Assembly (NCBI GenBank): GCA_963815935.1
Contig: CAWFIL010000001.1
Coordinates: 62,001 to 126,000 of the forward strand
DNA length: 64,000 nucleotides
From: JARIHD01 sp963815935
Lineage (GTDB): Bacteria; Patescibacteriota; Saccharimonadia; Saccharimonadales; UBA4665
Direction of reading: 5' to 3'
The notes below the pieces were generated by a model, which was given only the letters and a program-made list of their open reading frames with translations, was not told the DNA's origin and ran no database searches. The position numbers and the translations under genes were made by a program. This document shows positions 40,661 to 50,513 of this stretch, in pieces; within the stretch, counting starts at the first letter, position 1; every line of letters begins with the position of its first letter.

Positions 40661-41611
40661 ATGTTAACAGACCCACTCGCACAGGAACTGATTGGAGCGG
40701 CTCCTACGTTTGAAGAAGCCATGCCAACCTTCGGCTCAGAACAGTACTCTGAGCAGGTCGGTTCGCTCATGACGGAGGTAGACGTCGCCCTACAAGGACT
40801 GACAGAACAGGTCACCGTGCAGCGCCGAGGCACACAGAGCGAGATCACCCAAGCACAGCAGATACTAGATGGAGCAAGACACGAATTGGAAGCGCTCCTC
40901 GAAAAAGCTTCGTCACGGACTACGGATCTGCATTCGCTTACCGATCGTAGTGATTCGCTTTCGCGATGGGTTGATTCTTTCCGAGTCCGCCTCAAAAAAC
41001 GGACAGAAACCCTAACTTGCCAAGCCGATGAGCTGCGTACCACAGAGCACGAGAAGGCCGACAAGGATCACAGGGCAGCCGATTCTGCAGACGAGCTCGG
41101 CAAGCTAATGCGTGGACGCAGGCTCGTGGCGGTAGGCGAAGCAGACAGCGCCTCCAACCCGCCAGTACGAACGGCGGCAGAAATAAGTCACCAGTATCGG
41201 GAGCTCACAGCAGCCGTCGAAGTGCTTAGCGAGCAGATAGAAGGGTTACGTGGGCAACTCGTGTGTGATACCAAAGCTGCAACTGCAGACGTCGAACAGG
41301 AGCTGCAAAGTATGCGGCGAGAAAAAGATAAGATACTCGCCGAGCTAACCGAACACGGCCAGCGCCTCAAAGAAGAATCGGACAGAGAGTTGCGGCGTGT
41401 GCTTGGTGGGCTCGCCACTAAGTTATACGAATTAGGCTACTTGCCCGATGCCCAAACCCAAAAAGAACCCGTCCGCCCCCTGGCGGCAGAAAAGGAGCCC
41501 GAAGAGCCCAAAGAACATGTCAGAAACGGACAGCGCAGCCCGTCCGCTTCCCGCCTATTAGTAGGTGCACCGCAACTTAGACTTAAGCCAACATCAGGAA
41601 GAAGGAGATAG
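40661..41611 (+). CDS. Cytoplasmic coiled-coil protein (cluster gene 4)
   Basis: 316 residues, no membrane segment. Heptad-rich coiled coils span about 30-150 and 175-260 (ITQAQQILDGARHELEALLEKA, ISHQYRELTAAVEVLSEQIEGLRGQL, LQSMRREKDKILAELTEHGQRLKEE). A basic Pro-rich tail ends GRRR. Likely a scaffold that could bridge the acidic tails of the other cluster proteins. RBS AGAGGA is 6 nt before the ATG. Confidence 0.7.
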   Translation: MLTDPLAQELIGAAPTFEEAMPTFGSEQYSEQVGSLMTEVDVALQGLTEQVTVQRRGTQSEITQAQQILDGARHELEALLEKASSRTTDLHSLTDRSDSLSRWVDSFRVRLKKRTETLTCQADELRTTEHEKADKDHRAADSADELGKLMRGRRLVAVGEADSASNPPVRTAAEISHQYRELTAAVEVLSEQIEGLRGQLVCDTKAATADVEQELQSMRREKDKILAELTEHGQRLKEESDRELRRVLGGLATKLYELGYLPDAQTQKEPVRPLAAEKEPEEPKEHVRNGQRSPSASRLLVGAPQLRLKPTSGRRR

Positions 41612-41614
41612 CAC

Positions 41615-44188
41615 GTGTCAGCCGAAGCAGTTGATCAACCAGCCGTCATCGAAGATTTACTGGAACGCGTTTCGACTCCGCTAGCGGATAACATAGCCGC
41701 AGCGCTGAGTGAGGCAAGCCTTACGGTCCTAGAAATAGACAGGCTAACCAGCGAGGGCGCAAAATCGGGAGCCTGCGCCCAAGCGGACGAACGACTCGGC
41801 GCAGAGCAAGAGTCGTTTATTAGGGTCGTAAGTGGTTATGCCGGCGGCGAGAAAGAAGAGCCCGTGCGCTCGCACGCCGAAAGCATTCGCTTGCACTGTG
41901 TCGCCCGTTACGCCGGACAACGCTTGCTTGGAGAAATTAGCGACGGTTACTATGCCGACGATCCGGACAGCTACCGCTCGGTTATCCAGAGCGGCTTTAG
42001 GCTGCCTGTTGATAAGGTTATCGGCGTTGCCGAATCACTACTGGAACAGTATGTTGCCAACGCACCGGCCAACGCAAAAGACAGGGATGACCTAGATGAT
42101 CGCCATCTGGCAATAGCCGACGCTTTCTTGTACCTGGGGTCAAACATGCCCGACCAAGCTGCAAGTGAGCAAATCCAAGCCAGAAAGGCCGAAATGGTCA
42201 TTGCCATGCTCAAACGCATCTCCGAAAGGAATGAGCCGGGTAAGTACGCCGCACTCGACCTGATTCGCCCGGTAGAAGAGCCCGAGCCAAACGGGCAACG
42301 GCGGGGCGGTGGTAAGATGGTGTTGCCGATTGCCATACTTGGAGCAACTATAGTCACCAGCCCAATTTTGTTTGCCGGACGGGCGTCAGCCGAAACGGCC
42401 ATTGTCACGCAGTCCTACCAGACGTCGCAAAACTCTGACGGTACGGGTGGTAATGTTATTGTCATTCCTCACTCCGGGCCAACAGCCATTCCCAGCAACC
42501 AAACGAGCGTTGGCGTTACCGACTCCCTTGCTAATACGGCACGAACTCCCGACGGCAGTATAGTCATCAAGCTCTCGGGTACGCCGACACGGACAGGCGG
42601 ACAGGCGCCAGCACCTACCACCCCAAGCAGTAACCCAAACAAGTCGGACGACTTTAAGCTCGATTCTCGAGATGCCACGTCGATTTACCAAAGTCTAATC
42701 GCCGAGTTCCCGCCAGCTAATGGGCAACCCACGCTGATCGACACACTAGCTAGCCAGAACTTCGACATCTACGCTGGGCGCATGGCCGCCGATGCCAAGC
42801 CAACCGACTCCGACGGCTTGCGCAAGCTCATGATCGACAACACCGTGCTTGCTTATATGCAAGCTGGTGCCGAGCACCCCATTCTGCTAGCCCCCGATGG
42901 ACAGAAGCATACCGACCCGCATGCCATCTCGGCGGCACTCATGAAGCTGATCACTGGTGACCCCGCCAATAAAGACTTATTGGCCAAAGCACAGCAAGTT
43001 ACCACACAGCTCTCGCAGTACAAAGAGAACGGCAGGGGTTACTTTGACGGTTGGACTCGCGAACAGATTGCCACCTATGCGATCCTGCAAGCTCGCCTTG
43101 ACACCGACTTCCCGGCGCCGCCGCCAGCAGCGTCGCCTACCGAGACAACACCAACTCCTGAGTCCGCAGATTATGCCGCTAGGGTCGATCAAGGACGGAT
43201 CGCCCTTATCCAGCATGGCGGCAAATGGCCAGGCAAGCCAGAAGATCTGCTAGCCTTAGTCAAAACAACGACTGCCAAGTATAACCACCCGGTCATCACA
43301 ACTGATGTTGTGTTGGCGCAGGAGTGGGCCGAGTCAGCTTTTAACCCCGACGCCGTTTCCCGATCGGGTGCGGTCGGCATCTCGCAGTTTATGCCCGGTA
43401 CCGCTCAAACATGGGTGCACGGCTCATCCCGGGACCCTGCAGCCGCCATCGACGCCCAGGTACGCTACATGATCTATATCTACGACCATTACGTGAAAGA
43501 CAATACCAATATCCCTGCAAACAAAAAACTCGACATGGCCTTTGCGGGCTACAACTCCGGGCCAAATAACATTAACAAGGTTGGCCTGGGCATGCTGCAG
43601 GGCGGCAGGTTCCAGGAAGCTACAACCTATGTGTCAAATATCCGCGCGGGCGTTAAATACATTTACGCACACACACCTGCCGACCCCACTATGGGGCAAA
43701 AGATCCTCACCACCGCCAAACAATTCGATGGTATTTACTATGACTACGGCGGCGGCGTACACAACCACGATCAGTCCACAAAGTTTACCAATTCCTGTCC
43801 GGCAGCCATCCTCAAGAATGCTGCCGGCAAAAGCACCAAGGCTGACCCAGGCCCATGCGCACCAGACTGTAGCGGCTTAGTAGGGGCTGCCGTCCAAATG
43901 ATAACCGGGCACGATCCGGGCGGCTGGACTGTACAGTCCATGGAAGACGACTGGCGCGACTGGACGCCAATATCCTGGAGCCAAGCACGCCCTGGTGATG
44001 TCGCCATTCGCAATAACTCCAACGGCTATGGTGAACATGTCGAGCTTATTACCAGCGACAAGGTAACAGGCAACACAGTCACCACCTACGGTGCCCACCA
44101 AACAGGCACCAAGGTAAGTTCAGGTGGTTCTAGTTCGCTTGGCTACTGGAACGCAGGTGCATGGCGGTATATCGGCCCCTCAAAGTAG
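41615..44188 (+). CDS. Transmembrane peptidoglycan hydrolase: lytic transglycosylase plus NlpC/CHAP-like domain (cluster gene 5)
   Basis: 857 residues from a GTG with GAAGGAG 9 nt upstream. A cytoplasmic helical region (1-230) is followed by a membrane helix (about 235-255), a Thr/Ser-rich linker and an unknown domain (about 345-500). Next comes an SLT-type domain (about 560-680; VLAQEWAESAFNP with catalytic Glu573, GAVGISQFMPGTAQTW, FAGYNSGPNNI). A C-terminal cysteine-peptidase domain has DCSGL (C752) and GEHVEL (H808). It cuts both glycan and peptide parts of peptidoglycan. A long cytoplasmic domain on a cell-wall hydrolase is unusual and links it to the preceding scaffold genes. Confidence 0.85.
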   Translation: MSAEAVDQPAVIEDLLERVSTPLADNIAAALSEASLTVLEIDRLTSEGAKSGACAQADERLGAEQESFIRVVSGYAGGEKEEPVRSHAESIRLHCVARYAGQRLLGEISDGYYADDPDSYRSVIQSGFRLPVDKVIGVAESLLEQYVANAPANAKDRDDLDDRHLAIADAFLYLGSNMPDQAASEQIQARKAEMVIAMLKRISERNEPGKYAALDLIRPVEEPEPNGQRRGGGKMVLPIAILGATIVTSPILFAGRASAETAIVTQSYQTSQNSDGTGGNVIVIPHSGPTAIPSNQTSVGVTDSLANTARTPDGSIVIKLSGTPTRTGGQAPAPTTPSSNPNKSDDFKLDSRDATSIYQSLIAEFPPANGQPTLIDTLASQNFDIYAGRMAADAKPTDSDGLRKLMIDNTVLAYMQAGAEHPILLAPDGQKHTDPHAISAALMKLITGDPANKDLLAKAQQVTTQLSQYKENGRGYFDGWTREQIATYAILQARLDTDFPAPPPAASPTETTPTPESADYAARVDQGRIALIQHGGKWPGKPEDLLALVKTTTAKYNHPVITTDVVLAQEWAESAFNPDAVSRSGAVGISQFMPGTAQTWVHGSSRDPAAAIDAQVRYMIYIYDHYVKDNTNIPANKKLDMAFAGYNSGPNNINKVGLGMLQGGRFQEATTYVSNIRAGVKYIYAHTPADPTMGQKILTTAKQFDGIYYDYGGGVHNHDQSTKFTNSCPAAILKNAAGKSTKADPGPCAPDCSGLVGAAVQMITGHDPGGWTVQSMEDDWRDWTPISWSQARPGDVAIRNNSNGYGEHVELITSDKVTGNTVTTYGAHQTGTKVSSGGSSSLGYWNAGAWRYIGPSK

Positions 44189-44248
44189 GCACGTTTTGGC
44201 GCAGCTTATGCTAGCGTAAGCGATATGCCCGTGGTAAGCTAGCTGTAA

Positions 44249-44977
44249 ATGAGACCGTCGTCACGTAAGTTGTACTGTTTTTCGCCACCCGTAATGTTGG
44301 CGACATTCACCATTGAGGCTATCTTATTTGTCTACACCATGCTCCGTTACCGGCTAACGCCATTAGGTCGAGTGATAGGGGCAACACTGGCCTGCCTGGC
44401 AATATTTCAGTTCGCCGAGTACCACGTATGCGGGCTAGACACCATGCACGCCCAATGGTCACGAGTAGGTTTTGTGGCCATCACCCTGCTGCCAGCACTG
44501 GGCATTCATATGATTCGTGAAATTTCGGGGCGCGGCTCGCGCACAGTCGTTGCCGCAGCATATGGCTCAAGCCTGTTGTTTGCGGCAGCCTTTGGTCTAA
44601 ATGCCGCTGCATTTCAAGGACACGTGTGCGCCGGCAACTACGCCGTCTTTCAACTAAGAAGCCCGCTGGGCGGCGCATACTTTGCCTACTATTATTTCTG
44701 GCTATTCTATGGCATTGGCCTAGCGTGGTACTACAGTAATGTGGTAAATGCCAACATTCGCAAGGCTCTAATGCTACAGATTGCCGGGTATATCAGCTTT
44801 ATTCTGCCAACAGGGATAGTAAATGCCCTTAATCCGCAAACGCTAGATGGTATTCCTAGTATTATGTGCGGTTTTGCCGTCAGCTATGCGCTTATTTTGG
44901 TCTTTGGCGTCGTACCGCTCGTACTCAGCCGACGCGACCAGAGCAGCCAGCAAGCACAGGTGCACCTCAAACACTAG
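44249..44977 (+). CDS. Seven-helix membrane protein of unknown function
   Basis: 242 residues with about seven hydrophobic segments and short loops (FTIEAILFVYTML, VIGATLACLAIFQFAEYHVCG, VGFVAITLLPALGIHMI, YFAYYYFWLFYGIGLAWYY). The layout resembles the sensor region of 7TM histidine kinases, but no kinase follows. TAAGCT ends 8 nt before the ATG. It lies just upstream of the metal operon but outside its Zur box, so probably not part of it. Confidence 0.65.
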   Translation: MRPSSRKLYCFSPPVMLATFTIEAILFVYTMLRYRLTPLGRVIGATLACLAIFQFAEYHVCGLDTMHAQWSRVGFVAITLLPALGIHMIREISGRGSRTVVAAAYGSSLLFAAAFGLNAAAFQGHVCAGNYAVFQLRSPLGGAYFAYYYFWLFYGIGLAWYYSNVVNANIRKALMLQIAGYISFILPTGIVNALNPQTLDGIPSIMCGFAVSYALILVFGVVPLVLSRRDQSSQQAQVHLKH

Positions 44978-44998
44978 TCTGATTGCAAAATAAGTAAC

Positions 44999-45020
44999 TT
45001 TTTGCAACATTTTTGCAATA
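44999..45020 (+). promoter_or_regulatory. Candidate Zur box of the chromosomal metal operon
   Basis: TTTTTGCAAC-ATT-TTTGCAATA, the same design as at 6070 and 7183. The right TTGCAA is a -35 with TATGCT as -10 after 17 bp. A further half-site (GATTGCAAAA) lies at about 44982-44990. Confidence 0.8.
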
Positions 45021-45067
45021 ATCGACAATTCACCCTATGCTGACTACAGTTAACGAGAACTATCCGC

Positions 45068-45949
45068 ATGATAAGAAAAAGTATATTGCTGGCAGTCCTG
45101 CTGGTTGCTGTGGGTGCGTTCGTTGCTGCCACGTTGCACAAGAGCTCTAAGCAGTCCTCCAAATTACAGGTCGTAGCCAGCTACTACCCACTATATGATT
45201 TTGCCAAAAATGTTGGCGGCAACAAAGTACAAGTTAGTAACATGACGCCCGCGGGGGCCGAGCCGCACGACTACGAGCCGTCACCAAGATCTCTTGTGGA
45301 CGCCCAAAAAGCTGACGTCTTTATATTCAATGGCGGTACGCTGGAGCCGTGGACCGGCAAGTTTATCCAAGATTACCACGGGACGCTGGTCAAGGGGGGT
45401 AGTGGTATCCCTCTATTAAAAAACAATAACCCGCACTTTTGGCTCGATCCTTTATTGGCACAAAAGATCGTCGACAATATTCGCGATGGACTGGTCAAGG
45501 CCGATCCCGCCAACAAGACCTATTATCTGGCCAACGCTAAGGCATACAACGCCAAGCTCGCCAAGCTCGATGCAGACATCCGCAATGGGCTGCAGACCTG
45601 CAAACTGCGAACTGTCGTTTCGTCCCACGATGCGTTTGGCTATTATGCTGCACGTTATGGCCTGGATGTCATAGCAATTGCAGGCATGAGCCCCGACGAA
45701 GAGCCGAGCGCTGCGCGCCTGGCGGAACTCAGCAACATCGTACGAGAAAAGGGTATTAAGTACATCTTTTTCGAGAGCTTGGTAAGTCCGCGCCTAGCTG
45801 ATACTATAGCTCAAGAAACCGGCGCCAAAACGCAAGTGTTTGACCCCGTAGAAGGTTTAAGCGATGTCGCTCAAAAACAAGGCAAAAACTACATTAGTGT
45901 CCAAAGAGAGAACCTCAAAAACCTCCGTGCCGCCCTCGCATGCTCATAA
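45068..45949 (+). CDS. Metal ABC transporter substrate-binding protein (ZnuA/TroA family), chromosomal copy
   Basis: 293 residues. N-terminal membrane anchor (LLAVLLVAVGAFVAA), then TroA fold with the classic ligand set: AEPHDYEPS, NNPHFWLDP, SSHDAFGYYAARYGL and an acidic residue in FFESLVSP. It has no His-rich loop. First gene of an operon syntenic with 7258-13074. Compared with the element copy it retains the third histidine, so its metal site looks like canonical ZnuA. Confidence 0.93.
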   Translation: MIRKSILLAVLLVAVGAFVAATLHKSSKQSSKLQVVASYYPLYDFAKNVGGNKVQVSNMTPAGAEPHDYEPSPRSLVDAQKADVFIFNGGTLEPWTGKFIQDYHGTLVKGGSGIPLLKNNNPHFWLDPLLAQKIVDNIRDGLVKADPANKTYYLANAKAYNAKLAKLDADIRNGLQTCKLRTVVSSHDAFGYYAARYGLDVIAIAGMSPDEEPSAARLAELSNIVREKGIKYIFFESLVSPRLADTIAQETGAKTQVFDPVEGLSDVAQKQGKNYISVQRENLKNLRAALACS

Positions 45950-46649
45950 GCAATTGCTGATTGACGTCGACAACCTTACCGTACACATCGGCGGCGAAGT
46001 TGTTCTCGACACGGTCTCGCTTTGCGTTCATGCCGGAGAGTTCATTGGGATCGTCGGTTCGAACGGAGCAGGCAAGACCACCTTGCTGCGAACTATCCTC
46101 GGGTTTCTTAGGCCAACCACGGGTACCATTAGCAAGCAAGACAGTCGGATTAGCTACATTCCTCAAAACGGAAATATGTATAGCAGCACTGTTCCCATGA
46201 GCGTCATGGAAGTCGTTAAGCTCGGGTCGGTTGGGTCAACCACATTAGCCCTGGAAGCGTTGGCGGCGGTTGGATTGGCCAACATCGAACACCGGCGATT
46301 TACCGACCTTTCGGGCGGACAGCGCCAACGCGTCGCCATTGCCAAAGCACTTGCTAGTAATCCTGATATTCTAATACTCGACGAGCCGACCACCGGCATC
46401 GACGAGCGCTCGCAAGCCGAATTTTACGAGATACTGCATGGCCTGCAACAGCGGGGAATTGCAATAATAATCGTTGGGCACGAAGTAGAGACTCTGGTCA
46501 ACCACGCCAGCCGCATTATCTGTCTAAACCGTAGCATCGTATACGACGGTCCTCCCGAGCTGTTTGACCCACAAAAGCACTTGCCAACCTTTTACAAAAC
46601 ACAGCATCACCTATTACACCACCACGTAGAAGGAGACAAGCATGCCTGA
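45864..46649 (+). CDS. Metal ABC transporter ATP-binding protein (ZnuC-like), chromosomal copy
   Basis: ABC ATPase with Walker A GSNGAGKTT, Q-loop IPQNGN, signature LSGGQRQR, Walker B LILDEPT and H-loop VGHEVE. C-terminus is His-rich (KTQHHLLHHHVEGDKHA). The start is uncertain: the ATG at 45864 overlaps the receptor gene by 86 bp, while a GTG at 45927 gives a 23-bp overlap and suffices for the whole domain. It overlaps the permease start by 8 bp. Confidence 0.93.
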   Translation: MSLKNKAKTTLVSKERTSKTSVPPSHAHKQLLIDVDNLTVHIGGEVVLDTVSLCVHAGEFIGIVGSNGAGKTTLLRTILGFLRPTTGTISKQDSRISYIPQNGNMYSSTVPMSVMEVVKLGSVGSTTLALEALAAVGLANIEHRRFTDLSGGQRQRVAIAKALASNPDILILDEPTTGIDERSQAEFYEILHGLQQRGIAIIIVGHEVETLVNHASRIICLNRSIVYDGPPELFDPQKHLPTFYKTQHHLLHHHVEGDKHA

Positions 46650-47436
46650 GATACTTCAGTATAGTTTTATGGTCCGCGCCCTTGTTGCCGGGCTCATTGT
46701 GGCTATCACCATACCGGTCATGGGTAGCTTTTTGGTCGCGCGACGTTACTCATTAATCGCCGACAGCCTCGCCCACGTGAGTTTGGCTGGCGTAGGAGCG
46801 GGGCTGTTGCTCGGCATCGCACCTATTGCCATTGCCGTGCCGGTTACCATGTGCGGCGCGCTACTACTTGAGTGGCTCCGCCAAAGAAAACAGCTAAGTG
46901 GTGAGGTGAGTTTAGCCATTTTGATGAGCGGCGGGCTGGCGTTGGCGGTTGTATTCACCAATCTAGCCAAGGGCGCTAATGTCGACTTTACAAGCTACCT
47001 ATTTGGGAGCATTACAACCACCAATCAAAGTGATTTGTTTACACTTGCAGCAGCAGCCACAGCCATATTACTGATCATTGCCCTTAACTACCGCGCCCTC
47101 CTGCACATTGCTTTCGACGAAGACAGCGCCCGAATTGCTGGATACAAAGTGGGACTGCTTAACTACACACTGGCAGCTATGACCGCTGTAATTGCCGTGC
47201 TAAGTTTACGCATTGTCGGGGGTCTGCTTATCAGCGCTTTACTTGTTATTCCGGTCGTAACCGCCAGCCGCTTTTCGCGAAGCTTTATACAGACCATACT
47301 GCTGGCGATTGCGTTTGCAGTCGTGGCCGTTACAGTTGGGCTCATCGTGGCCTTCTATGCCGGCATCGCCGCTGGGGGCGCAATTGTGCTCTCGGCCATT
47401 ACGCTACTCATCGGAACGATGATATGGAAAGGGTAG
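46642..47436 (+). CDS. Metal ABC transporter permease (ZnuB-like), chromosomal copy
   Basis: 264 residues, ABC-3 family, about eight helices: SLIADSLAHVSLAGVGAGLLLG, IAFDEDSARIAGYKVGLLNY (ATPase contact loop), LRIVGGLLISALLVIPVVTASR. It keeps the DSLAHVSLAG motif of canonical ZnuB, where the element copy reads VHGTSELSFTG. RBS GAAGGAG 9 nt before the ATG. It overlaps the next gene by 13 bp. Confidence 0.95.
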   Translation: MPEILQYSFMVRALVAGLIVAITIPVMGSFLVARRYSLIADSLAHVSLAGVGAGLLLGIAPIAIAVPVTMCGALLLEWLRQRKQLSGEVSLAILMSGGLALAVVFTNLAKGANVDFTSYLFGSITTTNQSDLFTLAAAATAILLIIALNYRALLHIAFDEDSARIAGYKVGLLNYTLAAMTAVIAVLSLRIVGGLLISALLVIPVVTASRFSRSFIQTILLAIAFAVVAVTVGLIVAFYAGIAAGGAIVLSAITLLIGTMIWKG

Positions 47437-48416
47437 CGTCAGCTAGTCGCAAGACTTGGCCTTTCATAACAGGAGTAATCATTCTCCTGTTTTTTGCTAC
47501 ACGAGTGGTTGCAAGCAACCTAGTTACCATTACACTACCCAATAAGCTCCAGGATCTTTTAACGCTCACTTTTAGTGTCATTATCGAATCGTTGCCATTT
47601 GTGCTACTTGGCATTTTTTTGGCGGTGGCTATACGGCTGTGGATACCAGCCAAGGCTACCGACTGGTTGCCGCGGAACGGTTTTCTGCGGCGGCTATATA
47701 TCTCGTTCTTGGGCATTTTTCTGCCAGTTTGTGAGTGTGGCAACTTACCCGTGGCTCGTGGCCTCATCGCCCGTGGCTTTACGCCCGCCGAGTCAATTAC
47801 ATTTTTGCTAGCAGCGCCGATCCTCAACCCAATCACACTAATTACAACGCATCAGGCTTTTCGGTCCGACATACGAATAATGCTGGCACGTGCTATTGGG
47901 GCACTACTTATAGCCAATACGCTTGGCTGGCTATACGACAAACATCGCAAACCCGAACAGCTGCTTAAGGCCGAGTTTCTGGCGACCTGCAAACCAAAAA
48001 AACACCACAACCACGGTCGGGTTGACCATAGCATTGAGTTGTTCAGTAAAGAGCTGGGCAGTATCCTGCCGGCATTGTTTACGGGTGCACTAGTGGCCGG
48101 CCTGATTCAGGTAATCGTACCACGGAGTATATTGCTGGGCCTGGGCTCCAATCCAGCGATATCGGTGCTTGTGATGATGCTGCTGGCATTTATCGTTTCG
48201 ATTTGCTCGAACGTAGACGCATTTTTTGCCCTAGCCTTTAGCAATACGTTTAGCGCCGGGTCAATTGTTAGTTTTTTGGTCTTTGGGCCGATGATAGACA
48301 TCAAAATGCTCAACCTGATGCGCACCACATACAAGACGTCGGTACTTGTACAGATCACCGCAGTGGTAAGTCTTATGAGCTTGGCGATTGGACTGGCGGT
48401 GAACTATGCGTTTTAG
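47424..48416 (+). CDS. CECGN-motif permease (DUF318/ArsP_1 type), chromosomal copy
   Basis: 330 residues, paralogue of 9893-10903 with the same blocks (SVIIESLPFV, VCECGNLPVARGL, NPITLITTHQAF, SICSNVDAFFALAFSNTF, FGPMIDIKMLNLMRTTY). By eye well over half the residues are identical. A loop between helices carries KKHHNHGRVDH, a likely metal-binding stretch that is shorter in the element copy (DKHDHTKK). Coupled to both neighbours by overlaps. Confidence 0.85.
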   Translation: MERVASASRKTWPFITGVIILLFFATRVVASNLVTITLPNKLQDLLTLTFSVIIESLPFVLLGIFLAVAIRLWIPAKATDWLPRNGFLRRLYISFLGIFLPVCECGNLPVARGLIARGFTPAESITFLLAAPILNPITLITTHQAFRSDIRIMLARAIGALLIANTLGWLYDKHRKPEQLLKAEFLATCKPKKHHNHGRVDHSIELFSKELGSILPALFTGALVAGLIQVIVPRSILLGLGSNPAISVLVMMLLAFIVSICSNVDAFFALAFSNTFSAGSIVSFLVFGPMIDIKMLNLMRTTYKTSVLVQITAVVSLMSLAIGLAVNYAF

Positions 48417-49140
48417 GTGGCTCAGCGAATACTGGCAGGGATTACTGCTGGCCATGAGCGGCATTGTGGCCTCTGTCTGGTTTGCAGCAACTGGCAAGCT
48501 CGACCTGTACATTCATCCGCGTTATATCTGGTTTACTACACTTATGAGCTGCTTGGCACTTGCCGTACTTGTACTAGAGTTTTGGCGACGGCCACAACCT
48601 AAAAAGCACACAGCATCACAGCCTGTAGTGACGGTGGCTTTAAGTTGTGTGTGCTTAGTTGTTGGCGTAAGCTTACTCGTAACCAAGCCAGCGGCGCTCA
48701 GCAGTAGTACGGCCAATCAGCGGGGAATCAACGCAGCCTCGTTAGATCTGTCCGCGCAGACAAGCAATGTGGCCATTACCGCCGGCACGGACTACTCACG
48801 CTTTAGCATCCGAGACTGGGCTTCGCTACTCGGTCAGTCCACGGGGCCTGAGCTCTTTGCTGGCAAGCAAGTGCACGTCATTGGATTTGTAAGCCCCGTG
48901 GACGGTAGCCCAAATATGTTTTATGTCTCAAGATTTGTGATTACCTGCTGTGCGATCGATGCCCGACCGATTGGAGTGCCAGTGTATTTGCCTGAATGGC
49001 AGTCCACATACAAGGACAACGAATGGGTGGAGGTAAGCGGCGTGTTCGCCAAGCACCCCAACACGGGCACGGCCGGAGTAGCCATTCAGCCAAACAGCAT
49101 CTCAAAAGTAAGCCAACCGAGCGATCCATATGGCGAATAA
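48406..49140 (+). CDS. TIGR03943-type membrane protein, chromosomal copy
   Basis: 244 residues, start overlapping the permease stop by 11 bp exactly as in the element. N-terminal helices are followed by the signature VSRFVITCCAIDARPIGVPV near residues 170-189 and a C-terminal exported part. Constant partner of the preceding permease. Confidence 0.87.
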   Translation: MRFRWLSEYWQGLLLAMSGIVASVWFAATGKLDLYIHPRYIWFTTLMSCLALAVLVLEFWRRPQPKKHTASQPVVTVALSCVCLVVGVSLLVTKPAALSSSTANQRGINAASLDLSAQTSNVAITAGTDYSRFSIRDWASLLGQSTGPELFAGKQVHVIGFVSPVDGSPNMFYVSRFVITCCAIDARPIGVPVYLPEWQSTYKDNEWVEVSGVFAKHPNTGTAGVAIQPNSISKVSQPSDPYGE

Positions 49141-50440
49141 TTTTCAAGATTCATTTAGAACCAGGCTATTGCTACTCATGGGAGGCTTAGTGCTGCTATG
49201 TCTTATATTACTTGGGCTCGGTAGCGCACAAGGGCCGCGAGTCCGTTTTAGCAACATAGGATCGCTAGACTTGGCGGGCGCGCCAAATCAACGCCTACTT
49301 CTGCACACCAGTCAGGTCTTGGGGAGTATCACAAGCAAAGCGGTTAGCATATCGCCAAAGACACCCATCAGCGCCGTAGGCAACGGCGCCACGGTAGCGG
49401 TCTTATTCACTAAACCACTCGATAACAACACCGACTATACCATCACTATCAGGCCCAAACATATGCGCACGGTACAGTACCACTTTACGACAGCGCTCCC
49501 TACGCTCTACCTGGTACACCGGCCACGGGCAGATCAACTTGGAGACAAGATTATCGAGCATCAGTTGGGCACGGGCAAGGAGCGGACTGTATTTAGTGCA
49601 AAAAATATTACCGACTTTATCACACTCAATAACACTCTGATTGTGAGTACGCGCAACCAAGACTTTACCAACACAATATACAAAGTCGACATCCGTAGTG
49701 GCCGAAGCACAACATTACCCATGCCAACGTCGGGCACTGTCGCCCGACTCCAAAGTGCACCCAACCGGCTATCATATGGCCTGTGTTTTACGTCCAAAAC
49801 TACCAACTCAAAGTACAATAACACTCTGTACATCGGCTCGTTAAGCTCTGCGAAGCTTACTCTGGTAGAAGGCCTCGGTGGGCAACCGCTACAAACTGCC
49901 AATTGGCGGTTTGGGCCAGACAGCAATAGCATAATCTCGCAGCTATTTGACAACAGCACACTGCTGGGGAGTTTGGCGGCGGGCAGCACCCCAGTGCCGC
50001 TGGGGCAACTAGCACTGGGCGGCATCGAAGCCAGCGGCAAGCAGGCAATCTTCACCGATTCACAAGGCTTGCTATCGCTCGATATAGCAACCAACCGGCA
50101 GCACCGCCTGCCACAGCCAAATTACGGTAGCCAGTCGTTTCTTATAGATGCGACACCACTCAATAGCAGCGATGGCTACATACTACACGGTGAAGCACAG
50201 GTGGCAGACCACTACATCGAGTACCTGGCAACTGGGCACGGGGCATCACAGCAGCGGCTGCTCACCACTAACAAGAATCAATCTGTGGCCGCTTTACAGG
50301 TCTCACCCAACGACGGTTATTTGGCGGCTGACATTTTGCAGACTGTTAACGGTAACAACACTCGGTTTACGCAGATCTTTAATCTGGCAACTCGCCGCTC
50401 CGCTACGCTCAAAGACCTTGGTTCTCCACATTGGCAATAG
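49130..50440 (+). CDS. Membrane-anchored beta-propeller-like protein, chromosomal copy
   Basis: 436 residues, one N-terminal helix (RLLLLMGGLVLLCLILLGL), an Ig-like part ending YHFTTALPTLYLVHRP, and propeller-like repeats (SAPNRLSYGLCF, FGPDSNSIISQL, VSPNDGYLAADIL). It matches the element gene at 11629 in order, size and motifs but is more diverged than the transporter genes. Last gene of the operon; overlaps the TIGR03943-type gene by 11 bp. Confidence 0.7.
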   Translation: MANNFQDSFRTRLLLLMGGLVLLCLILLGLGSAQGPRVRFSNIGSLDLAGAPNQRLLLHTSQVLGSITSKAVSISPKTPISAVGNGATVAVLFTKPLDNNTDYTITIRPKHMRTVQYHFTTALPTLYLVHRPRADQLGDKIIEHQLGTGKERTVFSAKNITDFITLNNTLIVSTRNQDFTNTIYKVDIRSGRSTTLPMPTSGTVARLQSAPNRLSYGLCFTSKTTNSKYNNTLYIGSLSSAKLTLVEGLGGQPLQTANWRFGPDSNSIISQLFDNSTLLGSLAAGSTPVPLGQLALGGIEASGKQAIFTDSQGLLSLDIATNRQHRLPQPNYGSQSFLIDATPLNSSDGYILHGEAQVADHYIEYLATGHGASQQRLLTTNKNQSVAALQVSPNDGYLAADILQTVNGNNTRFTQIFNLATRRSATLKDLGSPHWQ

Positions 50441-50513
50441 CTACTACATACTATTTTTACAGAAATATGTATTTGTGATATAGTAATACTTATTCTCAAG
50501 GTAGCGTGAACCC

